Shown: positions 42,759 to 55,137 of the stretch, one piece after another
How positions within the stretch are numbered: the stretch's first letter is position 1
Layout: each line of letters begins with the position of its first letter
Assembly (NCBI RefSeq): GCF_905115235.1
Contig: NC_051851.1
Span: 133,808,725-133,872,724 of the forward strand
Source: Hermetia illucens
Lineage: Eukaryota; Arthropoda; Insecta; Diptera; Stratiomyidae
Direction: 5' to 3'
DNA length: 64,000 nt
Translations under genes and position numbers: made by a program
Notes under the pieces: generated by a model
Told to the model about the DNA's origin: nothing
Seen by the model: only the letters and a program-made list of their open reading frames with translations
Databases searched by the model: none

Positions 42759-44959
42759 CATCATCATCAATGGCGCAACCACCGGTATCCGGTCTAGGCC
42801 TGCCTTAATAAGGAACTCCAGACATCCCGGTTTTGCGCCGAGGTCCACAAATTCGATATCCCTAAAAGCTGTCTAGCTTCTTTTTCTACCGTAGACATTG
42901 CCCTTATAGACTTTCCGGGTGGGATCATCCTCATCCATACGGATTAAGTGACCCGCCCACCGTAACCTGTTCAGCCGGATTTTATCCACAACCTGACGGT
43001 CATGGTATCGCTTATAGATTTCGTCATTATGTAGGCTACGGAATCGTCCATCCTCATGTAGGGGGCCAAAAATTCGTCGGAGAATTCTTCTCTCGAACGC
43101 GGCCAAGATTTCGCAACTTTCCTTGCTAAGAACCCAAGTCCATGAGGACTGGCAAGATCATTGTCTTGTGCAGTAAGGGCTTTGACGCTATGATGAAACA
43201 TTTCGAGCGGAACAGTTTTTGTAAGCTGAAATAGGCTCTGTTGGCTGCCAATAACCGTGCGCGGATTTCATCATCATAGCTGTTATCGGTTGTGATTTTC
43301 GACCTCAAAGTTGTATTCTTCTATCTTTGTTCTTCCCGTTTGACCAGTGCGGCTTGATGTTGTTGGTTGGTTTTCGGTGCTGACGTTGCCACCATATATT
43401 TTGTCTTGCCTTCATTGATGTGCAGCCCAAGATCTCGCGACGCCTGCCCAATCTGGATGAAGGCAGTTTGTACCTCTCGGGTCGTTCTTCCCATGATGTC
43501 GATATCGTCAGCATAGGCCAGTAGTTGGGTGGACTTAAAGAGGATCGTACCTCTTGCATTTACCTCAGCATCACGGATCACTTTCTCGAGGGCCAGATTA
43601 AAGAGGACGCATGATAGGACATCCCCTTGTCGTAGACCGTTGTTGATGTCGAATGGTCTTGAGAGTGATCCTGCTGCTTTTATCTGGTCTCGCACATTGG
43701 TTAGGGTCAGCCTAGTCAGTCTTATTAATTTCGTCGGGATACCGAATTCTCTCATGGCCGTGTACAGTTTTACCCTGGCTATGCTATCATAGGCGGCTTC
43801 AAAGTCGTTGAAAAGGTGGTGCAACTGATGCACAACAGTTTTTCCATCGCTTATCGCAGAGAGAAAATCTGATCTGTTGTTGATTTGCCTGGAGTGAAGC
43901 CTCTTTGGTATAGGCCAATGATGTTCTGAGCGTGATACACTGCTACACTGTGTGATATCTCCCTTTTTATATATGAGACAGATAATGCCTCTTTGCCAGT
44001 CGTTGATCCTACACCTTGAGCACAAGTTGATGAACCAATTGGTGTAATTTGTCGCCTCCATATTTAACCAATTCGGCTGTAATTCCATCGGCTCCTGGCG
44101 ACTTATGATTTTTAAGCCGATGAATGGCACGGACTGTTTCTCCTATACTTGGTGGTGGCAATATTTGTCGGTCGTCTTCAGTTGGCGGGATCTCCAACTC
44201 GCCGATGTTCTGGTTGTTCAATAGTTCATCAAAGTACTCAACCCATTGCTCCAATATTCCCATTCTGTCGGAAATCAAGTTTTCCTCTTTGTCTCGGCAC
44301 GATGAACATCGAGGTGTGTAAGGCTTCATCCTGCTGACTTATTGGTAAAAATTCAGCGCCTGGTGCGGTTGCTCCCTGCACTTTTCGAGTTCGCAGACCT
44401 GTTGTTTCTCCCAGGTTTCCTTTTTCCGTCTGTGAAGTCGCTTCTCCGCTCGACGGAGTTCGTGATAAGTCTCTGCGCGTGCCCGCATTCTTTGAGAATG
44501 CAACATTACTCGGTATGCGGCATTCTTCCGTTCCGTTGCTAGTTTCCATTCATCGTCAAACCAGCCGTTCCGACTCTTTTCGCGGCTGGGGCCAAATATG
44601 TTTGTGGCCGTATGTATGATAACGATCTTCAGGTGATTATGAAGATCATTTGTTTTTTCCCCTCTTATAGGTGTTGCGGAGGGCTGTGTTGTGGATGACT
44701 TCAGTGTTAACTCTCACCTGATTGTCAGAAGGGATTCTGGGTGGTGTTGTTATTCGAGCTCGGAGCACCATGCCAACGAGATAGTGATCCGAGTCTATAT
44801 TGGCCCCCTATATGTTCTGACATTCATCAAGGCTGAGAGATGGCAGCGTTCGATCAACATGTGGTTGAAAGTGGTCCTGTCTGTAGAGGCCCACGTACCT
44901 AATCCCCAAGCTGGAGGACCAGTTGGTACAATTTGTCCCGTTTTTAGGCGCGGAAAACT
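42759..44959 (-). mobile_element. RTE-1 LINE copy E2, inserted in copy E
   Basis: Minus-strand element with its CATCATCATC tail at 42759 and its 5' end near 44953 (CGCGCCTAAAAACGGG complement). It is flanked by CTGCGTTT and CTACGTTT, a duplication of the copy E sequence with one mismatch. RT blocks are readable (ADGITAELVKYGGDKLH, NNGLRQGDVLSCVLF, AYADDIDIMGRTTREV). About 0.7 kb of endonuclease is missing: the leader (CTCCAGCTTGGGG) joins directly to ACGTGGGCCTCT. It shares an 11-bp deletion with copy A. Confidence 0.9.
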
Positions 44960-45613
44960 CTACGTTTGCGAGGCAATTTTCGAAATATAAGCCTCACTAA
45001 CGTCCACGCCCCTATAGAGGAGACTGCAGTCGGAGAAGGATATCTTCTACGAAGCAATTGAACGAACCCATGAAGCTTGCCCCAGATATGATATCAAAAT
45101 CATACTTGGAGATTTTAACATTCAAGTAGGGATGGAGCCCCTATACAGGCGATAGCTTATGGTACACAAAACTACGAGTAACAACTGATTGCGGATTATC
45201 CAACCAGCAGTTTTGTACGAAATGATTATTGGATGCTTCTCTTTTACGCGGAAAACGGTCCACAAACATACGTGAACCTCTTCAGGCGGAACCACTTCCA
45301 ACCAATTTGACCACGCGCTAATCGAACGCCGCCGCCTCTCAGCTTTAATTAATGTCAGAACACATAGAGGGCCAAGATAAACCCGAACCTCTATTTCGTT
45401 TTCATGGTGCCCCGAGCTCGAATAGAAATACCACCGCTGACAATCCTCCCTGGAAACTTCGTCGAATGGAGAATCGACTTCGTAGACAGAAAAAGGAAGC
45501 CTGAGAAAACCAATAAGTCTGCAAACTCGAAAAATACAGGGAGCAACCGACGCCTTATATACCTCGACGTTCATTCTGTCGAAATAAAGAAGAAAAATTA
45601 ATTTCCGATCGTA
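44960..45613 (+). mobile_element. RTE-1 LINE copy E, continuation
   Basis: Begins CTACGTTTGCGAGGCAATTT, the continuation of the endonuclease interrupted at 42758. It runs through the CTTGGAGATTTTAACATTCAAG block (GDFN motif region) and the IDHVLIERR-equivalent region to about 45613, after which an R1-clade LINE starts. The 3' half is absent and the piece has many breaks; it is older than E2. Confidence 0.85.
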
Positions 45614-45639
45614 TCATAAGCCGCCAGCAGTCGGTGGCC

Positions 45640-47700
45640 GAATTGGGCATGCTTCAACCAGATTTTCAAGGCACGCCGATTTTGGCGATGGCCGCCAGGT
45701 CAGGACATTCCGAGGCCCTGGTTGTGAGCGCACTATCCCTGACGTAACTGTTTTTACGGAGTCCTTAGTGTCAGCAATCCAATTTCACGGCCAATGATCA
45801 TCAGTACATTTCCGTCGAAATGACAAACGGCTCTTCCCAATGTTCTGTCGTCCGGCAAACACCTACCGGATGAAACATCGGGAAAATCGACGTTGAAAAG
45901 TGTCAAAGTTCTCTCAAGAAGGGTAAATCAGCGACAAGATCCAGGCGCAGACAGAAGGACTGCAACTGAATCGCTAGTTCATTCAACAATGAGCCTTATT
46001 ACCGCAGCTTGTAATAATACATCGTCTCCCAAAAGGAAACTACGTTCCGGAAAATTACCCGTGTGCTGGCGAGCGGCTGAAATCACAAGCCTACGAAGGA
46101 ATTGCCTCAGACTTCGATGAAAATGGATGAAATCGTACAGGCTTTTTCGTGTCCAACTCATCCGAATTGACGCTGTCGATGAGGAATGCCCACTCTTCAC
46201 TGCAAAGGAACTAGAGGAGGCAGTCCTGTCCATGAAGGACAAAAAAGCACTAGGAGCGGTTGGCATTCCCAGCGAAGTGTTGAAACTTGTATATAAATTA
46301 GCGCATTCAACGCGGGCATTTTTCCCTCCCGTGGGAAGGTAGCAAGATTTGTGTTGATAAGCAAGGGCAAAGGCGACCAATAGGCGATGTCAATGTATCG
46401 TCCACTCGGTATGTTGGACACAGCGGGGAAGTTGCTTGAGAAGCTCATGAAGTAACGACTGACTGACACAATATGTCCTGCGGGAGATTACTCACCAGAG
46501 CGGGACGATCCACAATTGTTGCCATTGCGATGGTGGGCCCAGCGGTAAAACTGGCTGAGGTACACAGTCGCCTTATGACCCTAGGCGTAAGAAACGACTT
46601 TAATTCTGCGAGGTGGTGTGACATGCTTGTGACACTGCAAAATCATTTCCATACTCCAGGCTAAAGGATCTATCCTTTGTCTGGTGTTCCAAAACACCTT
46701 ATACGATAGCCTTTTACGTTTCGAGATGCCTGATGAATCGTATCCGATCGGATACAGGACAGTGTTACGGCACTGGGAATGGTGGTGCGACGAATAAGCA
46801 GATGGATGGCTGAACATGGATCCTGCATAGCTCTAGAGAAAACTGAAGTCATTGTGCTGATCAAGAAGGGGGTTCCTACAGCCTTCCCTATTCAAATTGA
46901 GAACACCATGGTTTTGTCGAACCCGGCGGTGAAACACCTCGGTATCAAGATACGACACGATGAGCTTCTTCGAGCAGATTCGCAACACCGCAGTCTGCGG
47001 CTTTGCCGACTAATGTCCAACGTCGGAGGTCCTTTATCCAACAGGAGTCACTTGAGCGCGATTCCTCCGTCCTTCGTTACGGTTCCAAATTATGGGCTGC
47101 CTCCCTCAGAAAGGAAATGTACCGTAAACAAGAGGTTTTGCGGGTTGCGCTTGCCTATTTTACCGTGCGGGATCCAGTTGTAATAGTGATAGCGGGAGTT
47201 ATTCCGATCACTCTCCATGCTGCCGAACGGAGGCTTATATACCTCAGGAAAAAGCGAGGAAAATAATGAAACTGTCGCTTGTTAAGAGAGAGCTCGTACT
47301 CTCTGCGCATGGCAGCAATCTTGGAAAATAGAATCGAGAGGTAGATGGACTGCTTATCTCATAAAAGACGTGCGGCTTGGTTCAATCGAAAGCACGGTGA
47401 GGTTGACTATTACATAACCCGACTGCACAGTGGGCACGAGTATTTTCAATTTCACCTACACACAATCGGACATGATGGATGATGCCTGGCACACATTTTT
47501 CTTCTGCAGAAGGAAGGAGCGCCACAGATGGAAGCGTATCTTGGGTCCCCAGACACCATGGTGCAGAGCGAAGACACTTGGAGCCGAGTGGTATGTTGCA
47601 CCCAAGATACTCTTAAGACGAAGAAGAGGGAGATGGATAGGAGAGATGCCAACGTAGTTGAGGCTGCCTGAATCCACGGGCTTTTTCTCCGATGCTGAAT
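45640..47700 (+). mobile_element. R1-clade LINE copy, endonuclease end to 3' region
   Basis: Early part: LGMLQPDFQGTPILAMAARSG and ANDHQYISVEM (end of AP endonuclease, DH motif). RT lead: LEEAVLSMKDKKALGAVGIPS; RT: MYRPLGMLDTAGKLLEKLM. Late part: AVKHLGIKIRHDELLRADSQ, LCRLMSNVGGPLSNRSHL, and a C-terminal DDAWHTFFFCRRKERHRW. It has the same organisation as the 35.2-37.1 kb copy but is more broken. Confidence 0.75.
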
Positions 47701-47821
47701 AGGCCTGGCTTGTGATAATGTGACGAACAATTTCGGGTCAGAGTCCTGCACACCCCAGGGGGATGTTTTAGCCAGTAGTCTACCTGAAGCAAGAGTCCTA
47801 CACTTTGTGCTCAAATGCATT

Positions 47822-48300
47822 TCACCTCCCTCTTCTTCTTTTTCTTCAGCCTTTGTCCCGTTCGCTTTCCAGAGCTCATACGTCCTGTGGCTTTCCCCGA
47901 TTTCATTCGTTTTATTGCCTCCTCGACTTCAATTGCGCTGACCGGTGGAATTGCTCCAAATGTCGGCAATAATTGTGGAAGTAGAGGATGAGCAAATCCT
48001 TCAGTTTAAATCTGTTCGAAGTGTTCTCGCCATGTATCCGTTGCGGCACGACGGTTGGTAAGCAAAGTACCGTTCTTGTAATTAACGCAACAGAAGTGTC
48101 CGATATCCTGTGTGCGTTCATTACGGCTTTTAGCAAGTCGACACAGATCTCTCTCGCCATCCCGAGTGTCCAGTTTATCGTAAAGATTTTCGTAATGGTT
48201 CGCTCGGGTGACAGCGACCGCTTTCTTTGCTTCCCGGTTGGCATTCTTATAAATTTGCCAATTAGCAGGCGTTTTATCGTCGAGAAAATATGAAACTCAG
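47822..48300 (-). mobile_element. RTE-2 LINE copy with large internal deletion
   Basis: Minus strand from 48290: TPANWQIYKNANREAKKAV, VTRANHYENLYDKLDTRDGE and TDTWREHFEQI, the linker before the RT. It then reads VSAIEVEEAIKRMKSGKATG-like residues and passes within a few bases into the GAAAAAGAAGAAG 3' tail at 47822-47850. The entire RT core and C-terminus are missing between the two. Confidence 0.7.
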
Positions 48301-49689
48301 AATGCTCCATTAAAGGGATAGCTTTTTGTTTAAAATCTGGAAAAATATTAATGTGCAACTAAATGCCAGCCGGAAGTTTTTATCGAGTGTTGCTGCAGAA
48401 TAGAGTAGAATCCACTTTAGATTCCCAGAAAAGAGCTTGCATCATTAGTCCAAGGACTGACTGGTACAAAATTATAGGGGATGAGTATTAAATAACTTGA
48501 GGCAAAGAATGGAAATCCTTGTCATAAGTGGGAATCACAGGCGCATATGCTGATTGAGGATTTAGATACCACTCAAGAAACTTGCGGTTTTGGCCATTAA
48601 AAATGAATGTAATATCAGGTATAAATTACATACACAATTAGCAGTTTCCCCATATGGAGAGTAAGACATTTTTCTCTGCCCAACAATAAGACAAACACAA
48701 AACCTCAATATGCGACAACTTCTTGCAAAAACAGCCGCTTGTTTCCATTATTCAATGGAAGAGGAAAAAACGTATAATGTCCGTTACCGTTAATAATAGC
48801 GAAAATCTAACCATAACTGCTTCTAGTCTTACTCCGTTGAAAGACAGGTTCCACAACTAGAGTCCACACTAACTTTCATGTTCATGCATGTTTAGATAAA
48901 TAAAAAAACTAGCACATCTACAAAAACAAACAACAAAAACACAAACCGTTCTCGCAACAGGAACTCTTTTAGACGACACACAGCACTGTCCCTCCGATTC
49001 CATTGTTCCAACCCCGACATTGTTAAGTACCACACAAATATATTTATCTGATCTTTACAGAATTCCTTGCAGAAACTCGCAGAATAATTGTAGAACTCGA
49101 GCGAATGAAATCCTAATTTTTGACAAAGTTGTCTCGGCCGACATTTAACTGACTATGCCTCTTCAAAACTTGTTTTTAAAAGTGACAGGGGTGGCAACAT
49201 ATAGAGATGAAGCTCGGACGAGAGATGAAACCCTCCCTCTACACAGATCGCGGCGCCATCTTTAGACTCAACGGAATATTTATGGAGTTGGGAGCAAAGA
49301 TAACTTATGTGGTGCCGAAAACTATTTGGAAACAGGAATTTTTAGGTTGGGATTTCAGGTAGTTTTGCCAGTTCGCAATGATAGTAAATGGTTTAAGGAG
49401 AATGGTATAGACGAAGTTGAGCGTTTAAAACTTGATTAATAAGAGACAAAAATGCATATAATCTTACCCCAATCAGAGCATTTAGTTTCAACAAAATAAT
49501 GAATTTCGTTTGGGATATGACGGATCCTAAGTTGACATTCACTTGAACCAAAGAGCGATTTACTCCCACGTTTTTTTGATCCAAAAACCCCTCGTTTGGG
49601 GCATAGCACTCAAGTATACAAAAAGAAAGACTAACGGTTTCGTCCGGGGCAGAGGCAACCCATTACACGCTGCTTCCCCTCATAATAAC
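48301..49689. other. 1.4 kb without recognised features
   Basis: AT-rich. Short open frames such as 49393-49584 (-) show no known motif. Confidence 0.35.
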
Positions 49690-51436
49690 GAAGTGCTGGT
49701 AGCACCGTAGGTTTGCGCATCAAGCTACGAAATGCACCACCCCATCCACTGGTATCGCGAATCAAAAAAGCTGAGTTCGCTGAGGGCAAGGCGACGTCTA
49801 TCGGAAGTGCAGCGACACGTCGCCCTACAGTGTACGACCCCCTTAGTGGTGGCAATTATCGGGTAATTCCCGTCTCCAGACCCAACAAACTATTTTTCAA
49901 GATGTTGCCGATTCACGCATTCGCGCACTCCTGCAAAAATAGCGCAACATTACTACCGAATGTAGTCTCTCTCAGCTAGTTAAGGATGACGTCTAGCACT
50001 ACATTCCCAATCTTCTCGAAGGTGCATTCTCTACTACTTAAGCAGGGTATATGCAAACCTTCCAACAGCAGTTGATTATCGTCATTCCATTTGGTCCCCA
50101 AGCCCCATGACGAATGGTAACCTTGTGGGCCTAAATGCTTAGACAATTCGTGTCCGGTATCACATTCCGCTTACCCAATACTTTGCGCATTATTTGGCAA
50201 ACTGTCGTGTTTCCTCGACCTTGGATCTCGCCAAGACTTACCATCAAATCTCTGCAGTTCCCGAATATATTTCAAACACAGCAATTTGCATACATTTTGG
50301 ACTCTTCGAGTTTCTCAGTTTTGGCCTGTGCAATGTGGCGCAATGCTTCCAGAGATTCATCAACTCTGTATTACGAAATTTGTATTTCTGCTTCGTCTAC
50401 TTCGATGACGTTCTGGTTGCATCTTCCATCGAGTCCAACCATTTGGCGTCAACATCTCCTTCAAAATGGCCTAATTCTTAACGTTGACAAATTTTTTCAG
50501 TAGCAAGTGAAATTTCTAGGCCATTCCGTCACCCCTGACGGCATTGAACCCGACTCAGATAAGATGCAAGCGATTGCTGCCAAAGACGGTTAAAGACCTT
50601 AGAAGGCTCTTGGGCATGATAAACTTCTACCATCATTTCCTGTCCAAAGCCGCTCATCACCAGGCCAATTCACATTGGACATTCAACATATGTCCGGTAA
50701 AGATAACTTAGTCTCGAACGATTGGTCCCAGATCGCCGAGATCAACATCCCAGCCGCAGTCAATTTTTCGCGGAGTACTTTAGAGCCTCCAATCGGACTC
50801 CAAATACAAGTTCAAGGAGTTCCTTATCTTCGACTCACATTGCTCACCTCTCCTCCCTACTGCGAGATCTCTGACCTAGGCCATATATTCCGGGCGCTTT
50901 TCGTAAGGAAGTGTTTCTCTCGGTGCACGATCTTTCGCATCCTGGCATTCGGAGGACGAGTCGGCTAGTCTCCCGCAAGTATTTCTGGCCGTCCATGAGC
51001 AAGAACATGAACTCTTGCGGCATATAGTGCATCGCATGCCAAAAGTGCAGTCACTAAACATGCTACGAAGGAAGTAGATGTATTCGCTAGGTGGACAAGG
51101 CGCTTCCAATCTATACACCTCGACACTATAGGACCATTGCAAGGCATGCTCGGCTACAAGTATTGCCTCATGATTATTAATCGGTTTACGCGGTGAGCTG
51201 AGGCAATACCTCTGAAAGACATAACAGGACAGTCATGTATTGTGGCCTTCTGTCGAGATTTGATTGCACGCTTCAGTGTTCCCGCCGTCATCATCACAGA
51301 CCAGTGAATACAATTTGAATCTATTCTCCTCGGAGCTCGGGAAACTATATACTAAAATTGGAAGGCAGCCATTTGGTGTGCCACGAGCCGTCTTGGTCGC
51401 AAGTCTTGCCTTTCGGTGTGCTTGCTTGCGGTTCGG
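49690..51436 (+). mobile_element. Ty3/gypsy LTR retrotransposon fossil, pol region
   Basis: Remains of protease, reverse transcriptase, RNase H connection and the start of integrase, in the usual gypsy order. RT is recognisable near 50200-50480 and the H..H..C..C-type integrase lead near 50880-51050. It is clearly broken, with numerous interruptions, and appears old. No LTRs were recognised. Its right end is cut by the RTE-1 copy at 51437. Confidence 0.75.
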
Positions 51437-53096
51437 AAGCAACCGCAACAGGCGCGCAAGTTTTACCAAAAAGTCAGCAGGAAGCCTTACACACCTGCTC
51501 ATCTCATGGAGACAAAGAAGGAAATCTGATTTCCAATAGAATTGGCATATTGGAGCGATGGGTTGAGTACTTCGATGAACTACTGAACAACGAGAACACC
51601 GGCGAGTTGGAGGTTCCGCCAACTGAAGATGACGGACAAATACTGCCAAAACCAAGTATAGAAGAAACAGTCCGTGCAATTCATTGGCTTAAAAATCATA
51701 AACCGCCAGGAGCCAATGAAATCGCAGCCGAATTGGTTAAATATGGTGGCGACCAATTACACCAAGCGGTCCATCAACTTATACTTAAGGTGACGACTGG
51801 CAAAGAGGCATTATCTGCCCCATACATAAAAAGAAAGATATCACGCAGTGCAGCAATTATAGAGGCATCACGTTGCTGAGTACCATCTATAAGATGTACT
51901 CCGCTATCTGGCTAGGTCGGACAACCCCATACACCCAGAACATCATTGGCCTATACCAAAGTGGCTTCACTCCAGGCAAATAAGCAACAGATTTTCTCTG
52001 TGCGGCAAGCGATGGAAAAACTGTTGGAATATGGCCATCAGTTTAAGGTAGCCTATGATAGCATAGCCAGGGTAAAACTACACACGACCATAAGAGAATT
52101 CGGTATCCCGACGAAATTGACTATTGACTAGGCTGACCCTGACCAATGTGCGAACCCAGATAAAGCAGCCGGATCACTCTCAGGACCATTCGACATCAAC
52201 AACGGTCTAAGACAAGGGGATACCCTATCATGCGCCCTCTTTAACCTGGCCCTGGAAAAAGCGATCCTGGCCTATGTTGACGATATCGACATCATGGGAA
52301 GAACCACCCGAGACGTACAAACTGCCTTCATCCAGATCGAGCAGGCGGCGCAGGATCTGAGCTGCACATCAATAAAGGCAACACAAAATGTATGGTGGCA
52401 ACGTCAGCACAAAAACTAACCAACGAACAACATTAAACCGCACTGGTGAAACGGGAAGAATAAAGATAGGAGACTACAACTTTGAAACCGTTGATAATTT
52501 CTCCTATCTAGGATCGAAAATCACAACCGATAACAGCTACGACGATCAAATCGGTGCGCTGTTGTTGGCAGCCGACAGAGCTTATTTCAGCTTACGAAAA
52601 CTGTTCCGCTCGAAACGTCTCATCATAGGGTCTTACTCTTACTGTACAAGACAATGATCTTGCTAGTCCTCATGTATTCCTCGGAGACTTGGGTCCTTAG
52701 CAAGACGAATTGCGAACTCTTGGGCGCGTTCGAGAGAAGAACCCTCCGAGGAATTTTTGGCCCCCTACATGAGGATGGACAATTCCGTAGCCTACACAAT
52801 GACGAAATCTATGAGCAACACCACGACTGTCTGGTCGTTTATAAAATCCGGCTCAATAGGTTACGGTGGGCAGATCACCTAATCCGTATGGACGAGGATG
52901 ACCCAGCCCGGAAAGTCTATAAGGGCAATATCTATGGCAGAAAAAGAAGACGAGGCAGACCCTGCCTGAGATGGAACGATAGCGTAGGCCAGGATGCCAG
53001 GTAGCTTTTAGGGATATCGAATTGGTGGACCTCGGCGCAAAACCGGGATGTCAGGAGTTCCTTATTAAGGTAGACCTAGACCGGGTACCGGTTGTT
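51437..53096 (+). mobile_element. RTE-1 LINE copy F (5' truncated)
   Basis: Starts at AAGCAACCGCAACAGGCGCGC (linker before RT) within the gypsy integrase sequence. Blocks are EVPPTEDDGQILPKPSIEET, AAELVKYGGDQLHQAVHQL, LPVLMYSSE-like LVLMYSSETWVLSK and RWADHLIRMDEDDPARKVY. It ends at CCGGTTGTT, lacking the GAT tail. Several frame breaks and a deletion within the RT (between the GDTLSCALFNLALEKAI and YVDDIDIMG blocks; YADD has become YVDD) are present. Confidence 0.9.
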
Positions 53097-53199
53097 CCCT
53101 GTTATTATGTGTTATTCAAGTAAAACACGTCACGCCGCTCCTTTCTTCTGCTCTTTTCTGCACTCGTTCCGCTTGCGCGTTTTTTTATCTCTCCTGAGT

Positions 53200-53930
53200 T
53201 GTTCGCTTCCGTTCACGATGTTCACTAGAATAGAGGCAAGTCCCTCGATAACTGCCGTGGTTGTATGTGTGCCGCCGTTTTGGCGAAGGAGCCCAGCAGC
53301 GTGGTTCCTCCAACTAGAGGCCCAAATTACTTTCGCTGTCGTCACAAGGGACGTCATTTGCTTCGATCATGCGCTGATCGGGCTAGATAAGGAGACAGTT
53401 GAACTTGTCTTCGAGGACTGGTTTTACAAAAGACTAAAGGAGCAGCTTATAAAACGCCTGCTGCGTGAAACGAAAGTAGGACTAGATCCTACTTCCTGAA
53501 CGCATAGCACCTTTGCTTCATTTCACGCAGCAGTTGGCTTGACGCATGGCCACCTAGCGTTAGCTCTGTCAGTAAGTGGTTAAGTTTACCCGTCTCACTT
53601 CTGCCAGGCGCTCTATGGGCTGCTCCTTTAGTCTTTTGTAGATCCGCCTGCCGAAATGGAGGATTGGACAGTAGGTCGTCGGAACCTTCGGCAATTATCG
53701 GGGTTCGCCGAAAAGACTAAGAAATGTACCATCACCTGCAATTTCGGGGAGAACCTGAGACTCTCCAGCGAACCGGGTTGGTTGCTTCTGCTTAGGGATG
53801 CAATGCAGAAGCTGACGTCGCCACCACCCGCCAGCCACAGGAAAACTGTGACTGACGTGCCCAAGGAACAACTAAACCTAAACCAACAAGAGAACGTTGG
53901 GTGTCGTCTAATCAACACAACGAAAAACTA
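53200..53930 (+). mobile_element. Ty3/gypsy LTR retrotransposon fossil, gag region
   Basis: A short gag-like frame near 53250-53500 has the gypsy capsid opening (V-P-P-F-W-R-R-S-P..W-F-L-Q-L-E-A-Q). More degraded gag-like sequence may extend to about 53930. It is broken in several places. Since gag lies downstream of the pol fossil on the same strand, the two probably come from separate insertions or a rearranged one. Age appears similar to the pol fossil. Confidence 0.55.
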
Positions 53931-54182
53931 GTATAGTATGATTGACCATATATTTTATTTAGACTTACGTAGAATTAAAATAAAATTAGAAAAACTAAAG
54001 AAGTAAGCGTTTTGAGAAATCTTCCTATTGGAAAGGGGAATTCCCCCGATCTCTAATGTCTCGAAATCTCATTTCCATTTACTCATCAGTCGGAAATTGG
54101 CCCAATTGCTGTCATTCCATACCATGTGCCCTACAAATGACAGTTTGAAATTAGTAAACAATTCTCCCCGTACACGTTCAGC
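53931..54182 (+). promoter_or_regulatory. Promoter region and 5' UTR of Rrp40
   Basis: 250 bp between the gypsy remnant and the Rrp40 start codon. No TATA box stands out at the expected place, which would suit a housekeeping gene. The leader ends ACGTTCAGC|ATG. Confidence 0.45.
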
Positions 54183-54872
54183 ATGAGCGCGGTTTTAGTG
54201 CCCGGTGAAGCCGTTTCTGAAATCGAAGAGGTAGCAAAAACCAAAAAAGTCGTCCTCGGTCCTGGCCTCCGTCGTACCAATGACTCTGTTTTGGCATGCA
54301 AGGCAGGAGTTTTGTGTAAAAAGGCTCCAAATATGTTTTGGATTGACAGCTACCAGCGTCGGTACGTCCCGGTGCGCGGTGAATGCGTCCTCGGCGTAGT
54401 AACCCAGAAGGCGGGCGATATCTTTCGCGTCGATATTGGAGCACACGAGCAAGCTTGCCTGTCGTACTTGGCCTTTGAAGGAGCCACAAAGAAGAATCGT
54501 CCTGACATACAGCTGGGGGATTTGCTCTACGCCAGGTTGGTCGTGGCGAGCCGAGATTTGGAGCCAGAGTTGGTCTGCGTGAATTCACATGGCAAAAAGG
54601 AGAAGCTGGGCGTGTTGAATGACGGTTTCGTGTTCAACTGTAGCATTAACCTAGTTAGAAAGATCCTGAATAAGAACTGTCCTTTGCTGCAAGCCTTGCA
54701 GAGAGAGATGCCGTTCGAAGTCGCCGTCGGAATGAATGGAAGAATATGGATAAAGGCGAAGACAATGCGAGAGACGATTGCTGTAGGGAATGCCATTCTA
54801 GCTACAGAATTCGTCTCGAATGATGATATTAGGAAATTGTGCGAAAACATTGGAAATATATTGTTTACATAA
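54183..54872 (+). CDS. Exosome complex component Rrp40 (EXOSC3)
   Basis: 229 codons in one exon. Rrp40 is an RNA-binding cap subunit of the RNA exosome, acting in 3'-end processing and decay of rRNA, snoRNA and mRNA in nucleus and cytoplasm. The N-terminal domain (1-60) has VVLGPGLRR and FWIDSYQRRYVP. The S1 domain (about 61-135) has VPVRGECVLGVVTQKAGDIF, RVDIGA and KKNRPDIQLGDLLYAR, with EPELVCVNS at its end. The KH-like domain (about 145-225) carries VGMNGRIWIKA, the GxNGRIW signature of this family. Length and order agree with the fly and human proteins. The start is the first ATG and matches the family's N-terminus. The next gene begins 265 bp downstream on the same strand. Confidence 0.96.
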   Translation: MSAVLVPGEAVSEIEEVAKTKKVVLGPGLRRTNDSVLACKAGVLCKKAPNMFWIDSYQRRYVPVRGECVLGVVTQKAGDIFRVDIGAHEQACLSYLAFEGATKKNRPDIQLGDLLYARLVVASRDLEPELVCVNSHGKKEKLGVLNDGFVFNCSINLVRKILNKNCPLLQALQREMPFEVAVGMNGRIWIKAKTMRETIAVGNAILATEFVSNDDIRKLCENIGNILFT

Positions 54873-55137
54873 GTAGAAAGAGTGTTTCATTTCCATAATG
54901 TTCTCTGCGCCTAGCTGTCATCAGCTACTTCAAAACTGATTGCCGGCCTGGTGTCCATTTGCAGCGGTTCATCGAATATTATGCAAGCGTGGGCTTCTCG
55001 GAGAAATTTCAGTTTATTGACAAGTAGTGGATTGTACGGGTGTTTTGTGATTCGGAGCGAGTCAGTGCGGTGCCTTTACATCCCACGTAACAATTTAATT
55101 TTCCACCTTTGATTTCCCTTCTACTCTGAAGCCCGAA

